From Cryptomeria japonica (lineage: Eukaryota; Streptophyta; Pinopsida; Cupressales; Cupressaceae): a stretch of DNA of 62,000 bases. Shown here in pieces: positions 33,800 through 44,280 of this stretch. The DNA lies in the NCBI RefSeq assembly GCF_030272615.1, contig NC_081406.1, positions 219,592,997-219,654,996 on the forward strand. Reading direction: 5' to 3'. Numbering within the stretch: the stretch's first letter is position 1; every line of letters starts with the position of its first letter. The notes below the pieces were generated by a model. It did no database searches, was not told where the DNA came from, and was given only the letters and a program-made list of their open reading frames with translations. The position numbers and the translations under genes are program-made.

Positions 33800-35260
33800 A
33801 TCCTGAACAAGATCTTTCAATCTGTGACAATTACTTATTTTATGCCCTTTCCCTTGATGGAATTCGCAATGTTCATTATCCCTCCACCATGAAGGTTTGA
33901 ATTGAGGTTCGTAATTAGATGTCTTTGGTAATGTTACCAGATTTGAAGAAACTAACTAACGTAACATTGTTTCAATAGGCTCCCCTAAGGGAGTGTATGT
34001 ACGTTTTGGTTTATAAGTTTGCTAGCATTGTCTTGGTTCTTCTTGCGGTACATTGCATCCTTGATTTGGGGGAGCAACTGTGTTATTCTTGGGTGGGGGG
34101 TTTTTCCCCACAAATCAAACCATAGGTTGTGCACTTTTGATAGTCCTTGCATCTACAACCCCGTCATTGATGATGTTTTTGTTTTTATTCTAGAAGTTAG
34201 GTTTATCACTATTGAAGCATAGATGAGGGTCGTCTTTTGGTTCATTGCATCTCTTGAGAAGCCCCTTTTTGATGAGGGCCCGTTCACATTTTAAACCCTT
34301 GGTGATTATGTCATTAAAGAACTCCGTGCCTTTCATGTCTAGATGGAATTCCATTTCTTCGTTTAAGTTTGAAATAAATATTTCTAGTAGTTCTTGTTCA
34401 AGTAACTGAAGAGAACATTTGCTAGACATTTGTCACCATCGTTGCAAGAAAGCTGAAAAATAGCTCCCCTGGTTTTTGCTTGGTGTTACATAGATTGGCC
34501 ATGGTGACATCACATTCAATGTTATGTGAATAATATGCAATGAATTTTTGGACTAGTTCTTCGAATTTCCTAATGCCGCTTTCTATTTGGGAAAACTATG
34601 ATGTGGTTGTCCCTCCCAAACTTTGAGGAAAGAGTCACATTAGGTATGTGTCTTCATATACTACTTCGAGGCAAGTTGAATGAAATTCTCTAACATGATC
34701 TCAAGGGTCTCCTTTTCCCCAATAATTTTTGAACTTAGGTCTTTCAAACCCTTGTGGAAAAGGTGGCATATGTAGATTCCTATCAAACAAATAGGAACAA
34801 ATATCATTAAGTGAAAACTGGTATGTTTTCACACCACTGTGGAGTTGTTGGGATAAACTCTCCATTTGTTGTCTCAACATGTCAATGTCATTAGAAGGAG
34901 GAGGAGATGGGGGATTTCCTTGATGAAGGTTGTATCTAATGTGATCTTGACCTCTTCCATCCTCATTATGACTATGGTGTTTCGATGCTTTCCTTAGTTG
35001 TGCAATATCAAAATTAGAGGGTAGTTTGGCTCCCTCTTGGGAAAGTCTTAAAAGTGAGCATCAGCGTTGTTCCTAAGAATTTTGTCAAAAAGTCGATTGA
35101 ACAGAGGGATGTGTTGTGCCCTTTCTATTATTGCAGGAGTAGGAGTACTTGGATTTTCATCATTCACGTTTCCTCCAAGGGCTTCTTGGAATTCATTGAG
35201 ATTTTCCTCCTCTTCCTCTTCTATCTCTAGTTGTCTAGATCTTGATCTAGTTTGAGCCAT
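33800..35260 (-). pseudogene. Tat gag, broken
   Basis: Gag would form the virus-like particle. The likely start is MAQTRSRSRQ at 35260, followed by an acidic run and SLRKASKHH-like basic sequence after a frame change. The retrotransposon-gag core lies at about 34780-34190 (HVREFHSTCLEVVYEDTYLM, FEELVQKFIAYYSHN, ISNLNEEMEFHLDMKG), with at least three stops. A zinc-knuckle-like CEFHQGKGHKISNC at about 33842-33880 matches the CxxH-GH-C knuckle of Tat gags. Upstream frame from 35347 is leader sequence that happens to be open. Confidence 0.88.
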
Positions 35261-35683
35261 TTTGTTTGAAAGTTGTTGAAGTTTAGTGAAAATGATTATG
35301 AGTTGGTGATGGAATGAGAGATAAATGTTTGGCGAAGTGTTTTGCATATGGATCTTCTAACACTAAAGGTAGATGTTACCAAAGTCCTTTTGGGAATTGC
35401 TTTTTATGTTTGTTGGACAATGTTTGATATACTAAGGTTTAGAGAGGCTTGAGATGTGTTACAGACCCAACTACCTAGTAATGAGAGGATGCACTCATAG
35501 ACTAGTGTTAACCTACGTAGAAATGCCTCTTAGGATGAGTTTATCCTAGATGTAGAGACACTCTAAAAAGTGATGTGTTTGTGTTTGATTCAAGCAATAT
35601 TGAAAAAGAACTTAGGACAAGACCTCTTTATGTTTTGAGAGTTGGAATGGATTGTTGATGTGTGAATGGATGAAATGTTAACT

Positions 35684-36217
35684 TCAATAGAAACTTTGTG
35701 TTACAAATGGGACAAATTCTTCCTCTTCTCTTTTGAGGGTGGGTGGTTCTTCCCTAACTAAGTTATATGTGATGCAAATGTTTGAAAAGAAGGTAGGATT
35801 GATTTTTCCTCCTTTGTTTTTATGATAATTTAAAGCTGTATATTGAGTAAAATCTCTGTGGTTTAAAGACTCTTGATCAAACTCGTTGGACTTTCCTTGA
35901 AGATATAGACGTATGTGACGTAAGAAGGTTCTATGTGAGACAAATATTTGTCTATTGAGATAGAATAAATTCCTTCTTTTTATAAAATCCTTTGAGCTCA
36001 ATGGTCTTTTCTTCAAATTGATATGTTGATGAAGATTCTTCTTTCTCAAAATGTGAAGAATGGTCATATAGTTTGATACTTTGTTTTTGATCTTTGCTTT
36101 TGATCTTTGCCAAATGTTGGTGTTTTGAAATTTTTTGTGTTGGATAAATACTTGTTTTGGAATTGGTTTTTCTTTTGATTTTTCTTTGACAAGAAAACAA
36201 AGCAAGCACACAAACAC
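35684..36217 (-). CDS. Leader ORF, 177 codons, unknown
   Basis: An open frame of 177 codons upstream of gag on the same strand, starting MFVCLLCFLVKEKSKEKP. It is basic (pI clearly high; many Lys, Arg, His), with a short hydrophobic start, and no domain is recognised. Ogre elements carry an ORF1 in this position, but I see no motif that links them. In an element otherwise full of stops, an intact 177-codon frame is mildly notable. It could also be chance in AT-rich DNA, since an overlapping 96-codon frame exists on the same strand. Confidence 0.3.
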   Translation of the reverse strand: MFVCLLCFLVKEKSKEKPIPKQVFIQHKKFQNTNIWQRSKAKIKNKVSNYMTILHILRKKNLHQHINLKKRPLSSKDFIKRRNLFYLNRQIFVSHRTFLRHIRLYLQGKSNEFDQESLNHRDFTQYTALNYHKNKGGKINPTFFSNICITYNLVREEPPTLKREEEEFVPFVTQSFY

Positions 36218-37790
36218 AAGAATGTTGCCTTAAAAGGCACAAATAAGTGCGGGTCTAAATCAACCCAATCTTTGGACTTTTATGACCCTTTCTTTCCAAA
36301 TGTTTTTGAGTATGTTTTTCCAAAAATCCTGAAGTTAACTCAGTTTATCACTGGTCTTGACACAAAACATAGACATTTCAAACACACTTTATCCCTAAGG
36401 TCAAATGGCCAGTTGTGATAATTTCAGCCCACATCTTGATATTTCTTCAACTTTGGTACTACATACCTTATGAATCTCATCGGGGCAAGTAAGGATGTGA
36501 TATACTAAGTCTTGCACGAGCATAAAAAATAGATGATCCCTATGATGGGGGAGTCGCCACTTTCATCAAGCTACAAGTAGCCTTTCAAAAAGCTATGTTT
36601 CTACTCAAGGAAATATGTATGGTGAGTATCTTGGGAGAAAAACTATCTATGCTCTTGCACTGAACTTCTCACAAATATCCTCAATCAATAGAACAAGTGG
36701 GCTTCTACATAAAGGTGTTTCATAATTTTCAATGTCTTTGGACATAAGTTCATTCTACAGTGACTCACTTAAGAGCGTTGTAACTTGTGGTGGGGCCCAT
36801 TTGTCCTTTCGGCAAGTTACACTGTAGGAACATCTATACCCAAGGCTACAGATTTCGCTCACACTTGATTTCAATAGCAGCTCGAGGGATTTACCGCCAA
36901 GGTCATTCCCAAGAGTGATGTGTCTCTTGGAAGGCCTCTCTTAAAAATATAAACTTTGAGTGTTACTAACACTTTTCTCTTGCACCTAGGACCACGAAAG
37001 CCAAGGGAGAGGATAGTGTGTGTTAGAAGTAGGACCACTCGACAAACTTTTGCACAAGTGTGCCAATCACAAAAATCACTTGTTCTTTTTAACCATTTTT
37101 CATTGCAATGTGATCTAACTATTTGGAGATGTTGCTCCAACAATCATGGTGTTCTTTTTAACTTCAAAGGCAAAATGTTTGGTAAACTAGGAATTTAAAA
37201 TCCTAGTCAACTGAATGAAAAACACGTTTGCTTGAAGTAAATCGCTTTTGGAAACAAAAAAAAACAAAACTTGTGACAAGTTGATTATTCTTTTTACCTT
37301 TGCAAAAAAGGAAGTGTTGATTTTAGATTTTAACTTTGATGCAAGAAATAAAGTTTGTGTTGTCTTGTTTTAAAACCCAAAATACAATGAATCCTAACTT
37401 TGCAAAGAAAGCAAATTTGTGGGATTTTGAGTTTGTTGTTCTTTTTATTTTTGCACAATGAAGTCCATTTTAAAACCCAATTTGAAAAGTGTGATTAATT
37501 TTAGAACCCAAAATGAAGTGTGAAGTTCAATTTTTAAGCCAAAAAGAAAGTGAATATATTTTATTTCAACTTTGAAAAAAAAAGTAAAAGAAAAGAAATT
37601 CAAAATGACTTCTAATCTAACTCCTTCAAACCTACACAAATAATCACACAATTAGTCAAAAATAAAAATAAAATGAGGTACGGGTGGGCTTCCACAAACC
37701 TATGTTCTGATTTTTTGTTACAAAATAAAAAATTACAACTTTATGTTACAATACTACCACTTTGTGGAAACACAGAAGCACCATTTAACC

Positions 37791-38072
37791 CAAAAGCGCT
37801 AATTTACTGATAGATGTGCTAAACTAAATACAAATGCGCTATACTAAGAACAAAAGCGCTACAAGATTCTGTTGAACACAAATAAATTCTATCAAACAAA
37901 GAGCACAAATGCACTAGACTAATCACAAATGTGCTATTGTAAATACAAAAGTGCTACACTATAGTCAATAATGTTATTTCCAAGATAATAGCACTATTCT
38001 AGTGAATAAAAGCGCTAAAGCACAAACTTTCGTAAGCATTAAAATGTGTTCAAAAGCGCCAAAGCGCAACCT
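37791..38072 (-). repeat. Array of degenerate AGCGCT-core motifs next to the 5' LTR
   Basis: On the plus strand ACAAAAGCGCTA-like phrases (AAAAGCGCTA, AAATGCGCTA, AAATGTGCTA, AAAGTGCTA) occur about ten times within 280 bp. They have the opposite orientation to the 22740-23050 array (TAGCGCTATTG). The centre AGCGCT is itself palindromic. Confidence 0.65.
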
Positions 38073-38129
38073 GTGTGGCAATTAAAACAAGAAAAAGTTA
38101 GTAGTTTTTGGAAATCTTGGTGTTGGATT

Positions 38130-38145
38130 CATGTCATGTTCACCA
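38130..38145 (-). promoter_or_regulatory. Candidate primer-binding site of the Tat element
   Basis: The minus strand reads TGGTGAACATGACATG, starting two bases after the LTR end. Position and the leading TGG fit a tRNA primer site, but I could not name the tRNA. Confidence 0.5.
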
Positions 38146-38147
38146 AA

Positions 38148-39641
38148 TGATGCTCTGCAAAATGGAAGGATTGTTAGAAAAACCTGTTTAATTGCTACAC
38201 ACACAAAAAGAAGCACAAGAAACAAGTGTTAGTCATTAGTGTTAGCAAATCAATGATTAAACACTATCCTAAGCAAGCATATCAAGAAAGACACTACACA
38301 ACAAATAGAAAGCTTAATGAATCTAAGAAATGCAACTAAACATCTCCATATGCTCTCTACCATGTTGGTAGCTTCTCCTTCCATGTTCCTCTCCTCTCCA
38401 AGTTCCAAATGAGTGTAGCTCTCAACAATTTTTTGCACTATGAATGCCTTGTGGAGGTTCAAGATTGAAAATAATTAACTATGCAAATGCCAATGTAAAC
38501 AAAAGCTAAAATGAGAGATTATCTAATTAGATAATGTTAATTTTAAGCCAAAAGAGTGAATGTAAATGGTTATACTAGAATTCTCTCTCTAAAAATGACT
38601 ATAAGTTAAATGCATACAAGTTTTCAGGATCTGGATATTGAAGAAATGAGCTCTATTTATAGGTAAAATGGAGCAATGGATGGTTGAGATTGTGTAATCT
38701 CAACAAGGGTCGACATTGAAAGGTTTAAGATCCATGTTAGGGCTTTCAACCCAATCCCAGGATGACAAGTGTTAGCATGAGAGGGATTGAGGGGAGAGGG
38801 AAGAAGCATTAAATGCTTGACATGACCTGAGGGTTAACTTGGGAGCTAAGGTTAAGGTTGAGTTGAGTGAATAAATTCATTATCCAAAGAATAATGCTTT
38901 TATCCAATGGATTAACTCTTGTACAAGAATTAGTGAGGATAACCATGGTCAAAGTAATAAATACTTGAGGAGACACATGGGTCACATGAGAGTTGAGTTA
39001 GGGGTCAAAGTCCCTAACCATGGGTGCAAGTGGATCTAACCATAAATGGCCATGTAAGAGCTATTAATGGTCATGTAAGAGTCATTAGTGGTTTGGAAGA
39101 CTTTAGAGGTTAAATTGTTGGACACATAAAGCATTAAATGCTTTTCAAAGACTTTGGAGTCTTTGAGAAGTGACTCTGAGTTGCTTAGGAATGTGACAAT
39201 AATCAGGGGATGGATTAGGCTAATTAGGAAGGGGTTAGAAGAATCTAGAAGGGGTTTAGGTTTGCAAGTGGGTTTGGTGGGTGAGGGAAAATAGGATTTT
39301 TATTAAAATAAAATTCATTTATTCCAACAAATAGGTGCAAATTGCATTTTTAGGAGAATACAAGTGGGGGGGGATTTAACGATTTAAATAAATATTTTAA
39401 TTATTTATTTAAAAAAGGAAAGGGGATTAAATTAAATAAATAGAATTTATTCATTTAATCAATTGTGAATTCGGTTTAATGAATTAATTAAAATAAATTA
39501 AATAATTTATTTAATTAATAGGAGAATGTTTGAAGATGAATTAATTAAATGTTAATTTAATTAAGTGATGGCTAGTGGGTTTTTAATCAAATAAATATCA
39601 AATATTCATTTAATTAAACTGGACAAATTTATGTGACTATA
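38148..39641 (-). repeat. 5' LTR of the Tat element (1494 bp)
   Basis: Partner of 20681-22195. The start TGATGCTC (plus strand) is intact here. At the other end the terminal CA is TA, whereas the duplicated copy at 43868 keeps CA, so the change happened after the tandem duplication. It carries the TATA box at 38648-38663. Confidence 0.92.
38648..38663 (-). promoter_or_regulatory. TATA box of the Tat 5' LTR promoter
   Basis: CCTATAAATAGAGCTC on the minus strand, identical in both LTRs. Transcription would start near 38620 and run leftwards through the leader and gag-pol. Confidence 0.7.
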
Positions 39642-40086
39642 GAACCAATTTACTAATAATTCAATTGTTTACTAATAATGCATAAAATAAATTCTAATTG
39701 TTTACTACTAATTCAAATTGACAATTACAAATATGAAATAAGTATCCATTCTGGTTGACGAATTCAAGGAATACAATATCAAAAATCATCAATGACAACT
39801 ATAATATTGCAAATTGAAATTGTAATATGACTCAAGAACTGTAGTATAATTATAAATACTTATGAACTGACTGCTAATTCACTTCAATGACTCAGTCCGA
39901 GGCTTCTATATCCCAAATGGACTCAAGATCTGGAAACTGACTAGTACTAACAGGTTTATCTTCATTCTGAGTCTAGTATTCAAAAATTTCTTCATCTTCA
40001 TGCTAACTCTAAGTCTGTGATCCATCTTTTGTCACAACATTAGCAATAGTAGTAGCACCACCAACTTTTAAAGTGTTGTACAACCC

Positions 40087-42702
40087 TCATCTTTCATGTA
40101 TGGAATTCCAGATTGCCAGTGTCCTATCATATGGAAAATCTCTAACATTATATTGAGTTACAAAAAACATGAAGCAAGTTTCCAAATTTTTGTCTAATTT
40201 GTTTTTGATTTTTGATTTCAAAAGCCCTAATGCACTAAAAACTCTCTCATCTTCCACCGACCCCAATATCATTGTTTGACTTAAATCAACAAGTTTCAAA
40301 TATTCTGGTATTGCAATACACAATGCTTCACTTTGATCTATCCTTTTCCAAAGCCTTGTGATTGATCCAAATTCAAATGGACTCTCCAAGTTAACCAACT
40401 GATGTTTTATAAGCAATGCAAAATGTTTACATTATTTTTTAAGTTGATCTGAATTTAAAATTCCTTCTATTGGTTGTCCATTGCAATATGCATCTTTTGA
40501 AAATGTCAATATCAATTCCTCTAGTTTTTAATGAAACATCTTTGCGTCATTTGGATTATCTCCAATTGAATGCCAAAATTGAGGATACACACAACTCATG
40601 GCTTCAAGTATTTCTTCTCAAGGGAATCTTTCATGAATCTTAGTTGAAAGTTCATATGCAATAGACTACAAATTATCACTAACAGATTTAAAAATCTTGT
40701 CAGAATCTTCTTTTTTAACTGGTAGTGCTCTACCTCGCTTGCCCATCTTGGATTGGTGCATTGGTATCTGAAATCATTTTGCAAAGACACATAACTCATT
40801 TTTTGTATTGAAATGTAAAAAATTTCAGCATGATTCAAATCTGTAATTATCTGCCACCTAAAAAAATTTGGCCTTTGCCCTGTTAGATCTGAATATAGAC
40901 CATCCAAGCTCAAGCATGTCATTTTACGTAGAGTGTTATACTCATTGATATGCACAATTCTATCTTGGGCTTTCTTAACAAGTTTTTTCATTGAATCTAG
41001 CATGGGGATAAGACTAGCTAAAGTTAACAGAGTCTCTATATCACTTAACTTATGTAAGAGATCATTAGCTTTGTCTACTATGAGGCATTGCTCATACATT
41101 AGTCTAATCAATCATTGATATTCTATTAGCACTCGTTCCATTGGTCCATGCAAGGAGATCCATCTGGTCTCAACATCCTTGAGAAGCTTGTTTCCTGTTG
41201 TTACTCCCTTAGTAAAAATCTGAAATTCTACAAAATGTTTAGGAATTTGGCAGAAGTATGAGTGGATCTCATGGACCAGATATTCACCTTTGACACTCTA
41301 GGAAAATTGCTTATAATTCTATATGCTAAATTCATTCGATGGGCCATGCAATGAATGCCAACCATGTATGGTGCAATACTAGTTTGTAATCTTGCGCAAA
41401 GATTGGTCTTTGACCTTGCATTGCTGCAGCTCCATCAACTCCAACACACACCAACTTCTTGGCAATTGTCAATTAATCCATACCAGTAGTTTCATTCAAA
41501 TCTTTCTTAACTTGGAAATATAAATTTTTTGTTGTTGAATTGCCCCTCATTTTACGAACACAAAGTAGATGAGCTCGACAGACATATTCTTTTACTATAT
41601 ACACATGCATACAAACCCAAGTAGTGTTATCTACCACCATAGCTTCATCGATGGATAATGAAATGAAATTTGACTCTTTTACACTCTATTGTAAATTTTG
41701 CTTTTCCACCTTAGGAAGACAGTTTGCCATTTCCCATCTAGCGTTTATCGACCAATGTGACATAGGATAGTGAGGAATATTCAAAAAGGATAATAAATTA
41801 CTAAATTATGGGAAATATTTCATAGGATTCCTTCTCGACAGAATATGAAAAATAACACTCATCTGAATAGTATTTGTTAGGTTTGCATCTTTCATTGCAT
41901 GCTCAATCCCAGCCTTGATTGTATTTCCAAATCAACTATTACCAATCAGTGTCATTTTGTGGTTATGCTCTTCATATTCCGTGGCATACTTAACATGAAG
42001 AAATTATTCCTTTGATTTCCATCTTACTACTCATCTTTCCTTTTCATCTATGATTTGTTTTTCATAAACCTTACCAATATGCTTTTCTATGGTGTCAAGC
42101 TTTAGTTGCATCTTCTTCTCTCTTTTAGTTTTCCAGCTATAAATATTACACCTGCATTATGTTGGTTGTTCATCATTGTTTGGGACTGGTTCAATGAATG
42201 GGTACTTTTCTACCCAATCAATCTTAAAACTCCTTTTCATCTCCCACTCTCACCCCAGTTTTACTTTCCTTTTTCTTTTCTTCCTACCAACATCATCTTC
42301 AATACTAGCATTTGCATCTGAGTGAATTATCTCATTGTGTGTATCCCTTAGAACATATTCTTCCATGTCGGTATTATCATCCTCATTTGATGCATTTAAC
42401 TCAATGACAATCCCACCTTGTGGTGATGGTAAGCTACTGTGAATGGCTTCTACAACTACATAAGTTGATGGACCAAAAACTTTGTCAATTCCAAAGAAAG
42501 GCTTTATGGTAGTATCTTTAAGTTTAAGTTTTGGGCATTTTGATGGCCTCCCAATCCCTTTAGTTTCACTGCCCTAAGGAGTCTTACCCTTTTCTGGCAT
42601 CCCAATCCCTTCACCACCCTGAGGAGTCTTAGTCTCACCCTTGTGTGACATCTCAATCCCTTCACCACCCTGAGGAGTCTCACCCATGTCTGACTGTGAC
42701 AT
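40087..42702 (-). pseudogene. hAT-type (ZNF862-like) transposase pseudogene, copy A
   Basis: The start codon is at 42702, followed by a TPQGGEGI-containing repeat and a basic KKRKRKVKLGREWE segment (nuclear signal). Near 41440 the frame VCVGVDGAAAMQGQR carries the first catalytic Asp, followed by a single-base loss. Later frames are 40596-41111 (DIETLLTLASLIPMLDSM; TCLSLDGLYSDLTG) and 40087-40416, the C-terminal hAT dimerisation region (LGSVEDERVFSALGLLKSKIKNKL). A stop at 42574-42576 in the N-terminal repeat is shared with copy B. The family is related to hAT transposases and to the domesticated ZNF862-type genes; stops, shifts and the absence of a coding rescue make this a dead copy. Terminal inverted repeats and an 8-bp target duplication were not found. 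Confidence 0.85.
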
Positions 42703-42973
42703 CTTGAGTCTTGACCTCTCACTACAAATTAAAATTTAAAACTAATACTATCAAGTATTTAGAAATGATTACTCACCTTAATGCCTTCTCAATTCTCTGA
42801 ATCAAGAATCAGGAATGCTTGGGCCTATGTTGTAGGATTGTAACTCTGGCCCTCCACCCTACAATGAACTTCGACGTTCCAACTGAATTTGTGGAATGTG
42901 AATCGAGAGCTCCCAAATTTACTAATCAGACACAAACAAATTTTAAGAAAGAGTGTATTTATATCAATCCATT

Positions 42974-43069
42974 ATTGCATTTTTGGCGAATTGCGTGAGT
43001 GTGCAATGAACATTTAATTTAATTGCATTTTTGGTGAATTGCGCGGGCGTGCAATGAACATTTAATTTA
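42974..43069. repeat. Two tandem 48-bp repeats upstream of hAT copy A
   Basis: ATTGCATTTTTGGCGAATTG starts at 42974 and again, with one change, at 43022; each unit ends TGCAATGAACATTTAATTTA. Unit B has the same pair at 47169 and 47217. Confidence 0.85.
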
Positions 43070-43395
43070 AGCGTGGCAAAATGGGTCCTTGAATGCTTAT
43101 AATGTATTAATTGATATTGGCAAATTTGGCCGATGCATGCAATGAATATTTAATTTACCATTGGCGAATTAGGTCCTAGGTACATGGTTGTTTTACTATT
43201 GCTGGAGAATAATGGAGGTGATCTAATACCCATGTCTGAGTGATTTCAGGTGAATATTACGGGCATGCATGTTGAACGGTGTCTGGTCAATGGCGAAGCC
43301 AGAATATAGTGTACCATTAAACTCAAAATTTTGGGCAATTTGACCATGATGTTTCCCCAGACTATTCACCATTTCCTAAAAAAAAACACACGGAA

Positions 43396-43411
43396 TTCAC
43401 CAATTGGCGAA
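43396..43411. repeat. Near-palindrome TTCACCAATTGGCGAA, unit A
   Basis: The equivalent in unit B is a perfect 16-bp palindrome. It lies among several GGCGAA/TTCGCC motifs at 42980-43430, upstream of the transposase start. hAT elements often carry repeated short transposase-binding sites in their subterminal regions. Confidence 0.55.
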
Positions 43412-43730
43412 GATTCGCCACTAAAAAACTCTCTAGTTTGCACAAGTTCAGCATTGCGGTTGTTAACTTGCCTTTTGCAAAATTATTAGTTGAAGCAAAA
43501 ATTGTCTTTGAGGTGTTTGATGATTGAATATGTGCCCTAGACTTCTCTTTTTATTTATAAGTAGTTCAAAATGTCCATGAATAGGGTTTTTATCATATAA
43601 CAGGATAGAATATGCATTATTTTGCGATCTTTCATTGAATTGCAAGTACTTTGGCTTTCTTGTTGAAGACCAAACACATATTTGAATGTTTAGCCATTTG
43701 GCCAACCATTTAATACAAAATAGATTAAAA

Positions 43731-43868
43731 AATTTATTTAATTAATAGGAGAATGTTTGAAGATGAATTAATTAAATGTTAATTTAATCAAGTGATGGCT
43801 AGTGGGTTTTTAATCAAATAAATATCAAATATTCATTTAATTAAACTACACAAATTTATGTGACTACA
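43731..43868 (-). repeat. Extra copy of the Tat LTR terminus carried by the tandem duplication
   Basis: About 138 bp matching 39504-39641, followed by GAACC at 43869-43873. Here the LTR end reads GACTACA with the canonical CA retained. It is not a solo LTR: there is no other LTR sequence and it is part of the duplicated unit. Confidence 0.88.
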
Positions 43869-44280
43869 GAACCAATTTACTAATAATTCAATTGTTTACT
43901 AATAATTCAAATTCACAATTAAAAATATGAAATAAGTATCCATTCTAATTGACGAATTCAAGGAATACAATATCAAAAATCATCAATGACAACTATAATA
44001 TTGCAAATTGAAATTGTAATATGACTCAAGAACTATAGTATAATTATAAATACTTATAAACTAACTGTTAATTCACTTCAGTGACTCAGTCCAAGGCTTC
44101 TATATCCCAAATGGACTCAAGATCTGGAAACTGACTAGTACTAACAGGTTTATCTTCATTCTAAGTCTAGTATTCAAAAATTTCTTCATCTTCATGCTGA
44201 CTCTAAGTCTGTGATCCATCTTTTGTCTCAACATTAGCACTAGCAGTAGCACCACCAACTTTTAAAGTGTTGCACAACCC

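Larger units (their letters stand above)
35348..38129 (-). other. Long 5' leader of the Tat element
   Basis: About 2.8 kb between the primer site and gag. It contains one long frame (35684-36217), many TTTTGAAAACC and CAAAATGAA phrases at 37200-37600, and an AGCGCT-motif array (37791-38072). Ogre and related Tat elements also have long leaders with an extra ORF. Confidence 0.6.
20681..39641 (-). mobile_element. Complete Ty3/gypsy LTR retrotransposon, Tat/Ogre-type, 19 kb
   Basis: LTRs of 1515 bp (20681-22195) and 1494 bp (38148-39641) flank the interior. The 5-bp duplication is GAACT (20676-20680) and GAACC (39642-39646), one transition apart. Minus-strand LTRs start TGTAGTCACATAAAT and end GCATCA (mutated to GCATCG in the left copy). 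A polypurine tract adjoins the 3' LTR and a TGG-starting primer site lies two bases from the 5' LTR. Order on the minus strand: 5' LTR, ~2.9-kb leader, gag, protease, G-patch, RT, gypsy RNase H, second (archaeal-like) RNase H, integrase, then a 5.7-kb 3' region with an antisense plant-mobile-domain gene. The second RNase H and additional antisense ORF are known for the plant Tat lineage. LTRs differ by about 5-6% in the first 340 bp compared. Confidence 0.93.
39500..43726. repeat. Tandem duplication, unit A (4.2 kb)
   Basis: Unit A matches unit B (43731-47921) over its whole length at an estimated 95-97%. It starts inside the Tat 5' LTR (last ~140 bp), includes the GAACC target duplication, and ends at the phrase ACAAAATAGATT. 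Unit A has about 32 extra bases near 39680. The next base after unit A is already the start of unit B, joined at an AAATTTATTTAATT phrase. Confidence 0.93.

Noticed and set aside
20681-39641. The 1.5-kb repeats as a segmental duplication
   Set aside because: Target duplication, polypurine tract, primer-site position and the enclosed gag-pol show they are LTRs of one element.
42504-42722. 72-codon Arg/Val/Leu repeat ORF (also 46699-46917)
   Set aside because: Out-of-frame reading of the TPQGGEGI repeat in the hAT N-terminus.
43731-43868. A solo LTR or second Tat insertion
   Set aside because: Only the LTR terminus is present, with the same flank as at 39642, so it is part of the tandem duplication.
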